Source: Gautieria morchelliformis
Lineage: Eukaryota > Basidiomycota > Agaricomycetes > Gomphales > Gomphaceae
Reading direction: 5' to 3'
Assembly: GCA_015179125.1 (NCBI GenBank)
Contig: WHVA01000148.1
Span: 62,001 to 126,000 of the forward strand
Length of the DNA: 64,000 bases
The position numbers and the translations under genes are program-made. Shown piece after piece: positions 52,801 to 63,866 of this stretch. Under the pieces are notes generated by a model that worked only from the letters and a program-made list of their open reading frames with translations, did not search any database and had not been told where the DNA came from. Each line of letters starts with the position of its first letter. Position 1 is the first letter of the stretch.

Positions 52801-53306
52801 CACGCAAAGGATTCCATTAAATTCGACCCACCCGTCAAAAATTAGCGCCAAGAACCTTTGGCATTTGGCAATCCGGGTATTGAATGGATAAGTATTACGG
52901 GATTTGGAATTGTCGAAGTCCAACGTGGATATGCAAGCAGGACGCGCAAACAGAATCTTGCGGAATGACAAACTCTGGCTCCGAGGGGCACAATGGAGGA
53001 AGTGATGGCGCTGATTTAGTATTAAGACACAGGTGACGAGTTCGATAGATTTCAATTTGATATCACCAGCGTCCAGGTAACCTCTAATTTGGCCGCGTTC
53101 GACGAGTAGACTATTAGTATTGCGACATGTCATCTACGAGTCAGAAGAAGCATTACAATTGCATAACTCCCCAAGATGGGCGAAAACCCAACTCCTCTGC
53201 GACAAAATCTGTCTGCAGCGCCTGTGTGCTCGGTTTGAGGTGATGCAACCTCTTGGCGCTAATTGCTATTTTTGACGGGTGGCTCGAAAAGGAAATCTTT
53301 TGTGTG
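52801..53306. mobile_element. Inverted-repeat element, copy 1 (class unknown)
   Basis: Ends are inverted repeats of about 55 bp: 52801-52855 (CCACCCGTCAAAA and ATTAGCGCCAAGA) against 53251-53306. The interior contains GACTCCGAGGGGCACAA-like and GATATCACCAGCGTCC words, repeated in copy 2. No transposase. It looks like a MITE or a snapback unit. Confidence 0.6.
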
Positions 53307-53449
53307 CTCCACGCTGGAGTGCCAAATTTGGACTGTGCTTACTGTAACATCAGGTGCGAATCTATCTCTGTTTCAACCACGATTGTGCTGTCACACCGGC
53401 CAAGGGCTTCTGTTACTCAATACTGTAAGGGATGTATAGCCTGGCACGC

Positions 53450-54057
53450 TTTTCGATCAAGCCACCCGTCAAAAGTAGCAATCAATCCCGCAAGGTTCTT
53501 GGTGCTAATGATTGGCACCAAGAACCTTCCGGGATTGATACATGATCGAGCACACTCAGGCCCCATTAGTTGGGACTTGGACGATTATCCAAGGCCTTCG
53601 ATGACGACAGGACACGAAGGCAGGTCAGGTTTCGAAGCAATCTAGATACCTTGGCTGTCAAACCATGAATTTATATTAGACAATGTACTAATAATATGCA
53701 GGTTCATTCTCGTTTGCGCCAACAGAATCTTTCGGAATCAGGCTCAGGCTGAAACTCTGACTCGGAGGGGCACAACGGAGGAAGTGATGGCAATGATTCA
53801 GTATTAAGACACTCGTGAGCCGGGTGACGAGTTCGATAGATTTCAAGTTGATATCACCAACGTCCAGATAACCTCTAATTTGACCGCGTTCGACGAGCAG
53901 ACTCAATTGCATAGCTCCCCAAGATGGGCGAAAAACACAACCGCCATGCGACAAAATCTGTCTGCAGCGCGCTGCGCCTGTGTGCTCGGTGAGGTGACCT
54001 CTTGGCGCGAATTGCTATTTTTGACGGGTGGATCGAAAAGTAAATCCTTTGTGTGCT
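53450..54057. mobile_element. Inverted-repeat element, copy 2
   Basis: Left end 53450-53484 and right end 54001-54057 repeat the CCACCCGTCAAAA...TTTTGACGGGTGG ends of copy 1. About 300 bp of the interior (53708-54000) is a direct repeat of copy 1 (52930-53249). It additionally contains the 23-bp-arm hairpin at 53483-53537. A further half-end lies at about 54080-54115. Confidence 0.6.
53483..53537. repeat. Hairpin with 23-bp arms
   Basis: Left arm 53483-53505 and right arm 53515-53537 pair with one mismatch around a 9-nt loop. Core CAAGGTTCTTGGTGC. Confidence 0.85.
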
Positions 54058-54227
54058 GGCATCTCCAGTGAGGTATGTTGATGTGTGGCTTGAAAAGGAA
54101 ATCCGTTGTGTTACAGTGTACCTAAGCTGCCAGGCTGAAAAACACAATTTGAACGTTTGAAATTCCACTATAGTACTTAGCTCAATTTCTCTACACATAC
54201 TGCATAGTCTAATGAGGCATAAGACTT

Positions 54228-56283
54228 TGTCAAGATTTGATTTCAGTGTTTAGTATTGTGTGTCAGTGAATAAGGGATATGTGAACACAGCAAATTCCCA
54301 AATGCCTTGTGCAGTGGAGAATGTGGTTTGGCAAAGAGCGCCAAACCAGAAAAGATAGGTATAGGGTGATGCAAGTAAAGTATTTTGGAATATAATGTCA
54401 ACCAGTGCCTTGAACAAGTGAAATATAGTTCTTAGTGGTCGAAACCACTATATTCGCCTCTCTTCTGTGTGCTGACTAAGCCTATCGAGGCGCGTCCAGC
54501 ACTGATGAAAGAGGGTCACGTGACCGTGTCGACAGAAGATTGGTGTCGATCCAAAGAATAGTCAGATCAAAAGCATTCGCTTTTGAGGGAGTATAGAGTA
54601 AACAGTGATAGTAAACCCTCGACAAAGATTTAGAATAAACTATCAAGATCTGAGCTCTGTAGCTATCAAACAAGACTACAGTAATTTCAGGAGGCAGAAA
54701 TAATCGATTCTGGATAATTTCGTTCATACATTCGTGCTAGCTATTTATACTATTTTAGTAGTAACTACCAGTACTCAAGATATTGGACAGATGGGTCGAA
54801 AAGCTGTTTGTAACTAAGGAGTGACTAATTTATAGTCATAAAGTCATGGGGTGATGGGGATGATGTTAGGATTGTCTGGGCTTTGGAATAGAGATCTGTA
54901 CCTAGTATACAAAGCCCCTGTCCACATGATGTTGAGATAGTAGTCAGTCAGTCGTGTCATGGAGTTCAAATAGAAAAATGAAGCTGAATCTGCCCTGCCT
55001 AGCATAAATGCTAGGCTTAGTGATGGGGCCGCTGTCTCTGTGCCTTTTCTGTGGGGCAGCTAATTGAGTATGTGTACTGTGGATGACATTCTCAAGTCGC
55101 TCCACAGTACCCTGTGCTCCTGCGCAGTCTATTTCTCCTCTGCAGCGTTTGGTGCCCGCACCCGCTCGGTGCCTGTGGCCTGGCGCCTATGACGTCATGG
55201 CCGATGTCATCACTTGATAGGCATGCCGTCCCTGATCAACCGCACGTGATCGATGCTCAAACTTCTGTATATTACCCGATCTATGGGTAATATAGCATAT
55301 CGTAAATTCATATAGTCGTCGTCTGTGCCGACGTCCATCGTAAATATAATTTCTGTTTCTTTTTCTTTCTTTATTAGTTTTTCTTATATATATATGAATG
55401 ATTTGAGAGGAGGTAATTGCGTTTAACACAACAAAGTACCCTAATCTACAGTCAAAATGAATAGCTCACATTGCTTGATGATTCAACATGCAAGGCTTTG
55501 CAGAGAGGCTGTCCAAAGATGAACAGTCCTTTCATTGGTGATGGCTCTTGTTTTGAGACCTCCACCAACAGCATGATGAAGAAAGGGCAAAGTAGTGGAG
55601 ATGAGAGGTGAAGACTCACAAGTGAAGTCCAAGCCCTTTCTCAGAGGTAGCAGTCTAGAAGGGAGCACTCAGGATGACGATCACAATGTGGCAATGTTAT
55701 GCACAAGGCAGGATAATTGAACTGGGGAATATACATGTGAATGTAAGCTATTTATGTTACAAATATATATACGCCGCCCATCCAAACTATCACAGTCCTT
55801 TCCCACCTCCGATCCACACTGCATACACATGTCCACACCAGCCATCCGATCCCCAGCAGCCCACACTCACCTTCCCAAGCCCACGTATATCCATACAGCC
55901 CACAATAACACCATTCCAAAGAACCACGGATCGACCGTCGATACATCAAACCGCAGATACATCACTGAACCTGAGTCCATCTGATCCATGGAGTGGCACG
56001 ACGGCTAGTCCGCTGGCCACACACATTTCTTTTCTTTCTTTCCTTCGTACTCACACATCACTCACTTCTGATGCCAACACCATATGCCCCCCGTTCCATT
56101 CAATAGATAGAGTATATACACACTGCAGCAACCGGTACCCCAAACCCTGTAACCTAGACCTCACACATGTACCCTCCCATGCCGGTTACACCCCTTGCGT
56201 CCTAGCTCACTCCATGCAGTAGTTAAAAGATTGCTGTGTGTACAGTATACCACCAGTCAATTGAACTCACAATTTTCCAAGAA

Positions 56284-56285
<2 letters not shown>
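54228..56285 (-). mobile_element. Diverged L1280-type LTR, main part
   Basis: TGTCAAGATTTG, GTGTTTAGTATTGTGT and GTGAACACAGCAAATTCCC match the L1280 LTRs loosely. After the nested LTR, similarity continues to about 55745 (GATAATTGAACTGGGGAATATACATGTGAATG). The rest, to 56285, is probably LTR too. It ends at 62621-62636 (GTTATGACA) on the far side of the LINE. Frames such as 55674-56222 are not considered genes. Confidence 0.6.
54383..55433. mobile_element. Solo LTR (family L1050)
   Basis: 1051 bp, TTTTGGAATATAATG to TTAACACAACA, duplication AAGTA (54378-54382, 55434-55438). Sister of 45385-46927. Confidence 0.92.

Positions 56286-56314
<29 letters not shown>
56286..56314 (-). other. LINE poly(A) tail
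   Basis: 29 uninterrupted T on the + strand, followed by CATCATTTTATTCGACC, whose complement contains AATAAAATGATG. An intact A-run of this length suggests a fairly recent insertion. Confidence 0.9.
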
Positions 56315-56848
56315 CATCATTTTATTCGACCTTGGGCTAGGCCCATGGTGGTCGCTACATGAATTGTACTTAACATGGGTGGGCCTTTCCCCTCTCTCCC
56401 TGGTACTCCCATACCCTCTGCGTCCCCGAGCGAGCAGATGCACCGACAACGAGCCCTTCGCCCCCCGCCGGCCCGGCTCCCAGAGCCGTTTACTGCTCCA
56501 CTCTTGGCGGGATAAGTACTCTCTCTCTCTGTTTGGGTGTTCACCAGCGTGGTGGGTCAGGCTGCATAAGTGCTCGGCTGCCGGAGCGGTCTAGCACGAC
56601 AAGAGTGAGCGCCGCAGTTGAAGATATAAAGGTCCAGTGGTCTTCATGGTCTTGCTGCGTCGAGTCGATACTCACCGTTGCACGAGCTGGAGGAGGATTG
56701 GCATGATGTGATAGAATAAGATATTGTGGAGCATGTTGTGTTTGTGTACTTGGTGCGGCGAGTGAGGCGGCCCCGTGCGCCTCGGCCACGTGTCCTTCGC
56801 ATGCGTTCATCACACGTCCTTGTCTGGCAGAGTGAACTGTCGTTTGAG

Positions 56849-57169
56849 CTAAGAGGGAGGGGGGGACACATCACCGAAGGTGCCTTTCAGGCATTCTGTA
56901 GTGGCCACGAATCTCAGCAGTGCCAGCATGGAGTCTGGCTTCCCCAGCAGCTCTTTAATGGATGCAGCTTTTCGCCCCAGTTTCCTCCTTAAACTGTGTC
57001 TCGCATGCTCATGCGCCCGGCACTCGAAGAGGTAGTGGTGGGTGGACTCATCGGCCCTGGAGCAGGCCAGGCACAGTGGGGAGGGTGCGCGCTTGATCCT
57101 ATAAAGGTGCCTGTTGAGCGGCGCATGTCCTGTCCTCAGCTGCGTGATAAGGCTACTCTGCGCCCTCAT
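56849..57169 (-). pseudogene. LINE ORF2 C-terminal zinc motif
   Basis: LITQLRTGHAPLNRHLYRI, then CLACSRADESTHHYLFEC, the CCHC-like motif that closes ORF2 in Tad/I-type LINEs, then LRFVATTECLKGTFG. The 3' UTR runs from about 56848 to the poly(A) tail. Confidence 0.85.
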
Positions 57170-57238
57170 GAGGATAGCTGTGTCACCGATGTAGGTCCGT
57201 GATGGCAGCCTGTCGTCAATATTGCAGAGCCGTGCATA

Positions 57239-57982
57239 TCAAGGGGACTGCTGCCATCGCGTCCTCCAGCTCCTTCTCATCTCTGCCCTGAACACTTGCC
57301 GTGCAGCAGACAGGCTGCGCGGTAGCTGGTCAGCTTCCAGAAGGGGCGGGAGATCACTCATCTGGCTGCTATCTCCCGTTGCTGCCTTTTTAGCCTCGCC
57401 ATCCGCTTCTTCATTGCCTCTGACCTCGTCGTGGCCCAAGATCCAGGATATCGTCAGGTTTACCCGCCGCCTCCGGGATGGCGCTGCTACCCTGCAGGCA
57501 AGGTCGTGGATGTGCCCCACGATGTACTGCGCTGGCCTCAGCCTGAGGTGTGTGATGGCCTGTATGACCCCCTGGTTGTTGAGGAGGACAGTCGCCCTCT
57601 TGATTTGTTTCTCATGCCGCAATAGTTCCAGCCCCAGGACAACCCCGATCGCTTCTGCTTCATATGTGGTATGCTCGTCCAGTGTCCCCAGATGGTATCT
57701 CAGGCACGCTACCTTTCTCTCGCCCCTGTATAGCACCGCCGCCGCACCAGCTCCACCTTCCATCCCAGAGCCGTCTGTGAACACCTTGGCGTCTGCTGTG
57801 TCGGCAGCCTCATCTTCCTTGGACTCCTCCCTCGAGTCCGCTATGTTGGTCGAGTATGGCCGCAGCGCGTTGGGCGCATGTGTGTAAGGCACGATTACTT
57901 CATACCAGTCTGGCTCGAGGTTGAAGGCATGGGCCAGCACATGAAAGGGGACGGATGCCTCTTTACCAGCCGGCGGGCACAC
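57239..57982 (-). pseudogene. LINE RNase H domain
   Basis: 247 residues: KVFTDGSGMEGGAGAAAVLY (first Asp), TTYEAEAIGVVLGLELL (Glu), VLLNNQGVIQAI, and WILGHDEVRGNEEADGEAK (His and last Asp). The third catalytic position, normally DNQ, reads NNQ here. RNase H in Tad/I-type LINEs removes template RNA after first-strand synthesis. The frame is open over the whole domain. Confidence 0.85.
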
Positions 57983-58140
57983 GTGTGTAGCGGTCGGTGG
58001 AGGGGGTGAGTTTTGGGGAGAGCCGCCATGCGGCTGATCGCCTTGAAGCAGACTCTGAGGAGAAGCAGCTCTATGGGGAGCACGTTGGCATGGACCTCGA
58101 GGACGTCGCTGGCTGTCGTCCGCATTGCCCCGGTGATGGC

Positions 58141-60000
58141 TCAGGTGGCCAGCCGCTGTACCGACGTCAGTCTACGTACCACTCCCACTGACCCCAATGC
58201 CCTCTTCTTCCCCTCCTTCCTCTGGACTGGTGTGTACCATACGTCTGCTGCATATGTAAACTTAGGGATAGCGACCGCACAATATAGCTGCCTCATGTAT
58301 GTCGCTCGGACTCCTGTTGAGGGCTTAGTGAGTCTGTGAGCCAGAAGAGTCCACTTTACCGCCTTCACTACAGCCTTCTCCCCTTGCACATTCCATCTCA
58401 GCTCCTCGTCCAAGAACACCCCCAGGAATTTATGTTCCATCGAGGGCGGGACGGCCACGCCCTCATACATTAAGTCCGGCCTCGGTTCGCACATGGTTTT
58501 GCCTGGCCTAGCGGGGTCTGGGACTCTGCGACGTGAGAAGCCTATCATTTCGAACTTCGATTTTTCGAACCTGGACTGGTGAGTTTGGGTCCACTCCTTT
58601 GCCCCCCCATCTCTCACAGCATTTCCCTGATGCTCTCGTGCGCTTCCTCATATGTGTCTCCCTCTGCATATAAGTTAGTATCGTCCACATAGGCCACCGC
58701 GGCTTGTCCCTTCCCTGTGGCCACCTCCACCAAGTCTGCGTTGTAGAAGAGGTAGAGAATCATGGACAGGGGTCACCCTGTCCTAGACCATTGTCTATAG
58801 CCACCCAACCCGAAAGGAAGTTGTCGAACTTTAGTCTGGTGCACCTACCGGCCAGCATTCGCTCGACGAATTGCACGTATTTCTCTGGAATCATCCACTT
58901 CCTCATGTTGTGCAACAGACGGTCAATGAAGGCATTTGGGAATGCGCCCTCAATGTCTAAAAAGTGCATTACGGCCACCTTCTTCCTTCTCCATGCCCCT
59001 TTTATCTTGTTGACTATCAGGTGCAGGGAGTCGGTTATTGTCCTGCCAGGCCTCCCCCCGAAGTGAGCAGCTGGCAGGAGATGGTACTGTTCCGCCATGT
59101 ACATCATGTCTTCTGCCACTATGGCAGTGAGGAGCTTCCCGATCGTGTTGAGGAGAGCTATGGGGCGGTATGATTCCGGTACATCATAGGTTGCCTTGCC
59201 CGGCTTCCACAGCACGACGGTGATCCAGGATTTCCAACTGTTGCTGAACGTGTTTAGCGCGAACGTGGCCTGGAAGATGCAGAGGAGATACTCAGCGAGT
59301 AGGTCAGCCGTCTCCTTCAAGACCACATTGGATATTCCGTCATTGCCCGGGGCCTTGTGAGGCTTCAGCTTGCCCAGCTGACACCTGAGTTGTCCCTCGT
59401 GCAGCTGGAAACGGTCGTTGACTCGCTTTGGGTATTTGAAGGCTGGCGGCACCTGGGACTCAGATGGTTTGGGCGGGAAGAAAGCTGCGGTGAGGGCCTA
59501 CTCTTGGCCTTGTTGGTTTCAGCTGCGTGGGCGGTGCCATCAGGGCCGGTCGTGTGCAGTGTGGGGATCCTCGATCTGCCGCCATCTGTGGCTGGGTTGG
59601 CCAGATATTTGTTTGCCATCCAGAGCAGCCCGTCGTTGAGATCCTCTAGGTAATCTTCCCAGTGCTGTGCTTTGGCCCTACTGATCGCTTTGCTGTAGTT
59701 TTCGGTGATTTCCCTGTGTTCCTTGTGTGAGGGGTGGTCAGCAACTGCATGGTGGATGTAGGACAAGTGGTTCAGCCTGTTTTTCGCTTTGTTCAACTCT
59801 GTGAGCTCCCTACTCCACCACCTGCGAGAGTGCGGCACTGGCCTCGATAGCGGGACCACTTCATCGATAGTATCCTGTATAGCAACTGTCAACGCACTGA
59901 CCATCTCGTTGTACCCATCCAAGGTCCTTAGCTCCGTTGCCTCCGGCACATTCTCCAGCTGTTCCACCAGCTGGTCCCGGAATTGGTCCCAGTCCACCAT
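58141..60000 (-). pseudogene. LINE ORF2 linker and reverse transcriptase
   Basis: The linker block (60000-59365) has RWWSRELTELNKAKNRLNHL. The RT block (59452-58760) has KPHKAPGNDGISNVVLK, WKPGKATYDVPESYRPIALL, HFGGRPGRTITDSLH and FLDIEGAFPNAF, ending GLGQGDPCP. The catalytic AYVDD lies at about 58680-58705 in a different frame, and the thumb region (58617-58141) has KWTLLAHRL. Frame changes near 59500, 58770 and 58610 show that the copy is dead. The RT fingers, palm and catalytic Asp pair are all recognisable. Confidence 0.88.
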
Positions 60001-60033
60001 TCTGAAATTGCGGAATGGCTCCGGCCTCTTGAC

Positions 60034-61464
60034 CTACACATCGACATCTAGAGTGGTGAGTATGGGGACGTGGTCTATACCCGGCCCCCTCCTGTCTGGG
60101 GCTGTGTCGCATGTAACTATGGACTCAGCAATGTTGTCCGTGCAGAAGACGTTATCAACCCTCGTCCAGTTCTTGGTGGACATTGACTTCAGGGTAGGAA
60201 GGCGCTTTGGCAAGGTCATTACCATGTTGTAGTCTGCAAGGAGTGAGATAAGCTCCTCTGCAGCCCTGGTCGCCTCCGCCATGAACAGATGGTGGTTGCG
60301 CTCCTCGTCCCACATAGGGTGGTCCTGGTTGAAGTCGCTGCACCACATCATCGAGTCCGTTTCATGCTGAATGATGTTGTGCCATTCGGAGCCAATGTAT
60401 TCGTCAAGGGCTTGCAGAGTTGCAGAGTGCTTGCAATCGTTGTAGACATTGAATACCGTGATCTTTCCCCTTGGGTGCCTAAGCTGTACCACAGTCATGT
60501 CATTCGTCCCTCGTATTGATATTGTTACGACCGTTCATTTCCGACTTCCGACCTTCAGTTCCAAAACACTTTCCACCCCTTCGATATTTCTGACATTCTG
60601 CCCCTTGTTCTATTCCCTTGTTCTTTCGACTCTATTACTCGGACCCACCGGACCCCCCTCATCATTCATCAAGACCATATGTCCGGCCCCCCTTGTGTTT
60701 CATTGTCAGATATGTTTTCCCAACCCCTTGTTCTTTGCCATTGTTTTACCTTACCCTGAACCCCCCTTGTAGTCCCATTGTTCCCAATTAGTTAGTTCCC
60801 ACGCATTGTCTACTCGACTTCTGCTTCCCCCGGAATTTGCTTAGTACCATCACATTACCTGTTGTCTCAGCTCTTTGTATAAAAGCCTGTCATGTATGTC
60901 TGTTATCCTGCAATCAGATAATCACCTTCGATACTTGATTTCCTTCACTCCATCTCCTGTTCTTAGCACAGCGAGTCTAGCAAGACCTCAGTCTCTCCGC
61001 CTTCCGTCTTCCGCCTTCCGCCTCAGTTCCGACTCAAGTTCCAACCAACCTCTTGTTCAGTACTTTCCGACTTCCGACTCATTTCCGAAATACCTAGGAC
61101 GATAGTTCATTGGGGGCGCAACCTACAAGTTGAAGCCGCTGTCCTTTCCAGTTCCGACTTAGCGGAAATCTCGATACGTAACAGATATCTGTGACCAGGT
61201 GTTAGTGCCTAGTGCGGCGTTTACCAAGATTACAGAGCGCTTCATAGTTGTGTCAGTTAGATGAGAAGTAGGATATAGCACGCAACAATGGTGATTTGCT
61301 TTGGTGTTGCCTAGCACGTCGATGTACGGTTCCTGCAGGAGTATGAGATCCCAGTCCTTGTGGGCTGTCGAATTGATGAGATCATATTGAGCTTTGTCGG
61401 ATTTGTTTAGATTTTGTTGGTATACTCTCAGTCTCGTTGGTGTCGGTTCTATTGTATAAGGCAT
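60034..61464 (-). pseudogene. LINE ORF2 endonuclease domain, split by a solo LTR
   Basis: Right part (61464-61190): LRVYQQNLNKSDKAQYDLIN and LILLQEPYID, the EEP-type endonuclease start. Left part (60498-60034): GKITVFNVYNDCKHSATL, WCSDFNQDHPMWDE and NWTRVDNVF, with the terminal DHVPIL motif. This nuclease nicks the target DNA. It is interrupted by the L690 LTR at 60523-61183. Confidence 0.85.
60523..61183. mobile_element. Solo LTR (family L690) in the LINE endonuclease region
   Basis: 661 bp, TGTTACGACCG to TACGTAACA, duplication GATAT (60518-60522, 61184-61188). Third copy of the family. Confidence 0.93.
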
Positions 61465-62618
61465 CAGTCGTTACCTATAGGGGGCAGCCCTCGGTCTCCA
61501 TCTGTGTCGCCCCACCGGGCTATGGGACCCAGGCTCAGCCTGTTAGAGGAGGTGGCCGGGCTCTCGTGCGGCTGCAGGGCTATGTGTCGCAGCTGTCCGT
61601 CTGCTATTGGGTCCAGTGTCCGCCATTCGTAGGGCAGCATTGTCTGCTGGTACCTTCCCTTACAGTGGGTGACCTTCTCCCAGCCTCCGTTGTATTGTGG
61701 TGCAGGTGGCTGTGTGGCCAGCGGCAGCAGGGCCAGTGTCTTAGGGGGCTGTGATACGTGTGTCCACATCTCTTCTGTTGGGAAATAGGGCATCAGGTTC
61801 TCAAGCAACCTGGTGTCTAGTTCAGTGCACTTGTGCAGGAACATGGGACACGACCTAGCCCAGCTGGGATGGTTGTTGGACCTGCAGGAGATGCAATGCT
61901 GCTTGGTCTGATCGCAGGCAGAGGTCTTGTGCCGCTCACCACACGTTCCGCAGGTATCATGTCCCTGCACGCAGGTGTACGATATGTGATCCCACCCCTG
62001 GCATTTAAGGCATCGAGTCGGTTCTTTCTTGCATTTCTCCGCATATACCCTCTTTTGGCACACAATGAGGCCGCCAGTGAGGACCTTGTTGGCAATCCCC
62101 GGCGTGGTGAATGTGAGGAGCATGTGCCTGCAGGTCTGAGTGGCTGCTCTGCACTGCTTAGGCTTGATCCATCTAGCCTTGTCAATGGCCCCCTGCGGGA
62201 GCCCATTGACTTCCTCTATGCCTCATAGCTCACCTTCCCTCTCTGGCTCGAAGTTAAGGGGAACGAACTGGAGAACGAGTGGGAGCAACCTCGCTTTCAT
62301 TCTTGCATCCGGCGCTAGGGCCTCTGTGAACTGAATCCTGTGCTTGGCCTTGTTGAGCCACTTCGCCGCCTCCTCCATGCTGAGCTCGAAGATGAATCCC
62401 CCCTTGGTGAGCCGTCTCGCGCTGACTATGGTCTTTCCCTCCCCTTCATCCATGCCCTCAACAATCTCGTTTGCTCTGGATGCCAGGCCAGCGTTATCCA
62501 GGTCTGCAAGCACGCGTTCTCCCGCATTTGCGGCATCCACTAACACCTGCCTCTGCTTGACACCCTCCCTCGCGCGGACTCTAGCATCGAGGGTGGGGGC
62601 GTTTGTTGTGATAATCAA
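61464..62618 (-). pseudogene. LINE ORF1, C-terminal part with zinc knuckles
   Basis: The first block (62618-62223) reads GVKQRQVLVDAANAGERVLADL and KGGFIFELSMEEAAKWLN. The second (62123-61464) has the knuckles CLKCQGWDHISYTC, CGTCGERHKTSAC and CISCRSNNHPSWARSCP, which bind the element RNA. A frame change lies between 62223 and 62123. Missing the N-terminal half. Confidence 0.8.
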
Positions 62619-62620
62619 GT

Positions 62621-63484
62621 AAAGACAGTTATGACATCACCCCAGATCCATCTCTAAGACATGCTGATGAGACCGAAACATATGCTATCCAAAACACATG
62701 CCCACATCCATATTCAGATATATAAAGAAATCCCTGAGCCCCCTGATTCGCATATACGCGAGCCGAACCAATACAAAGCCACACACGCGTACAGGGCATG
62801 CCAAGCCGGTCGTCATTCCATTACATATATTGTTCACATCAATCTCGATCAAGGGACCAACCCGAGGCGTAGATCCCCGCTTAGGCACCTATTCATTCCC
62901 AATCAAGACATGATATGTATTCGATCGTCCCTGAGTGGCTTCAACTGCAACTCCAAGGTTTCTCTTATATATCACCTACATGCTCCACCACATCACCGTC
63001 TCATGCACAGCAACTACCTAATAATTCCTTGTAGTATTCACTCGAAGGTTCGTTCTCGACTCCACACCACTTTCCCCTATACTCCTGTGTCAGGAGCTGT
63101 GAACATCGCTTCAATGCCGAATCTCTTCCCAAGTAGTTAAATAGTTACTGTTGAAAGTAAAAGAAAAATATATGACATTAACATATCAATGACAACACAC
63201 CCACAACCCACTGACACACCAACAATCCCCCCTTCTCACGCACACACATCACGACGCTCATACCCGAGACTGCCGGATCATCACATGCTCATTCACCCCC
63301 ACTCGATTCCTACCCCCGGTTATCCCCAGAGCATTGACGGTGACGGATTTCATGACGTAAGGCATTGCCGCGTTTGGTAGCCTTGTTCGAAGTGCGTCCA
63401 TCAACAGCACTTGGCCCTTGGAATACCATATGCCAGGCCTGAATGGGTCAGTAACGTGCAGGGGCCCAATCACTGCAGGCATAT
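62621..63484. other. LTR end and unassigned stretch
   Basis: 62621-62636 is the end of the LTR begun at 54228 (GACAGTTATGACA). From 62637 a C/A-rich region carries an open frame (62661-63140) that I do not trust as coding. GTAGTTAAATAGTTACTG at about 63133 and CCAGTCAATTGAA at 63865 echo 56217 and 56254, so part of this may be another copy of the LTR interior. Confidence 0.4.
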
Positions 63485-63853
63485 AAAAGTTTTCTTGTCT
63501 GAAAAACTGTTGAAAAAACTGTAAATATTTTCCAAATATTTTTAGTGTTTTTTTACATGAAAAAACTATAATAAAATTTTGTGTTTTTATTAGAATTTGT
63601 TGAGCAAGAAAATTGTAAAAAAGTGCAAAGTTTTTTTCAGAGTTTTTTATGGGTTTCTTTGTGTTATCACAAAGAAACTTATAAAAAGACATAAAAACCC
63701 TGCAAAAAACTTTAAACTTTTTTTACAATTTTCTTGCTCAACAAATTCTAACAAAAACACAAAATTTTGTCAAAGTTTTTTACATTAAAAAGACCAAAAA
63801 ATTTTGGAATATGTTTACAGTTTTTTGAACAGTTTTTCAGACCAGAAAATTTT
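63485..63853. mobile_element. 369-bp foldback element (MITE-like)
   Basis: Nearly the whole element is one inverted repeat. It runs from AAAAGTTTTCTTGTCTG to CAGACCAGAAAATTTT, with the centre at about 63664-63667 (TTAT between GTTTCTTTGTG and CACAAAGAAAC). Arms are about 180 nt with scattered mismatches. Flanks share ATAT (63481-63484 and 63855-63858), a possible target duplication. AT-rich, non-coding. Confidence 0.85.
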
Positions 63854-63866
63854 GATATGTCTCCAG

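Larger units (their letters stand above)
56286..62620 (-). mobile_element. Tad-like LINE with RNase H, 5'-truncated, inserted in an LTR
   Basis: Non-LTR retrotransposon on the - strand. The 29-base T run at 56286-56314 is its poly(A) tail. Order: ORF1 end with three zinc knuckles (62618-61464), ORF2 with endonuclease (61464-60034, split by a solo LTR), reverse transcriptase (about 59450-58140), RNase H (57982-57239) and a C-terminal zinc motif (57169-56849). It begins inside ORF1, so it is 5'-truncated. The ORF2 frame changes at about four to six places. I found no clear target duplication. Confidence 0.88.

Noticed and set aside
42064-54228. The L1280-type LTRs at 42064 and 54228 as the two LTRs of the broken copia element
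   Set aside because: They differ too much from each other, and the gag side of the copia element abuts a different LTR-like start at 50200.
55674-56222. 182-residue frame rich in Thr, Pro and His
   Set aside because: It lies in diverged LTR DNA, with low-complexity text and no family. Probably not a gene.
50401-62620. One LINE with 5' inversion (twin priming) explaining both LINE pieces
   Set aside because: In a 5' inversion the inverted part would lie at the 5' side (beyond 62620), not beyond the poly(A) side at 50.4-51.3 kb. Two separate pieces are simpler.
62661-63140. 159-residue frame
   Set aside because: C/A-rich, no recognisable motif, in a stretch with weak echoes of LTR interior.
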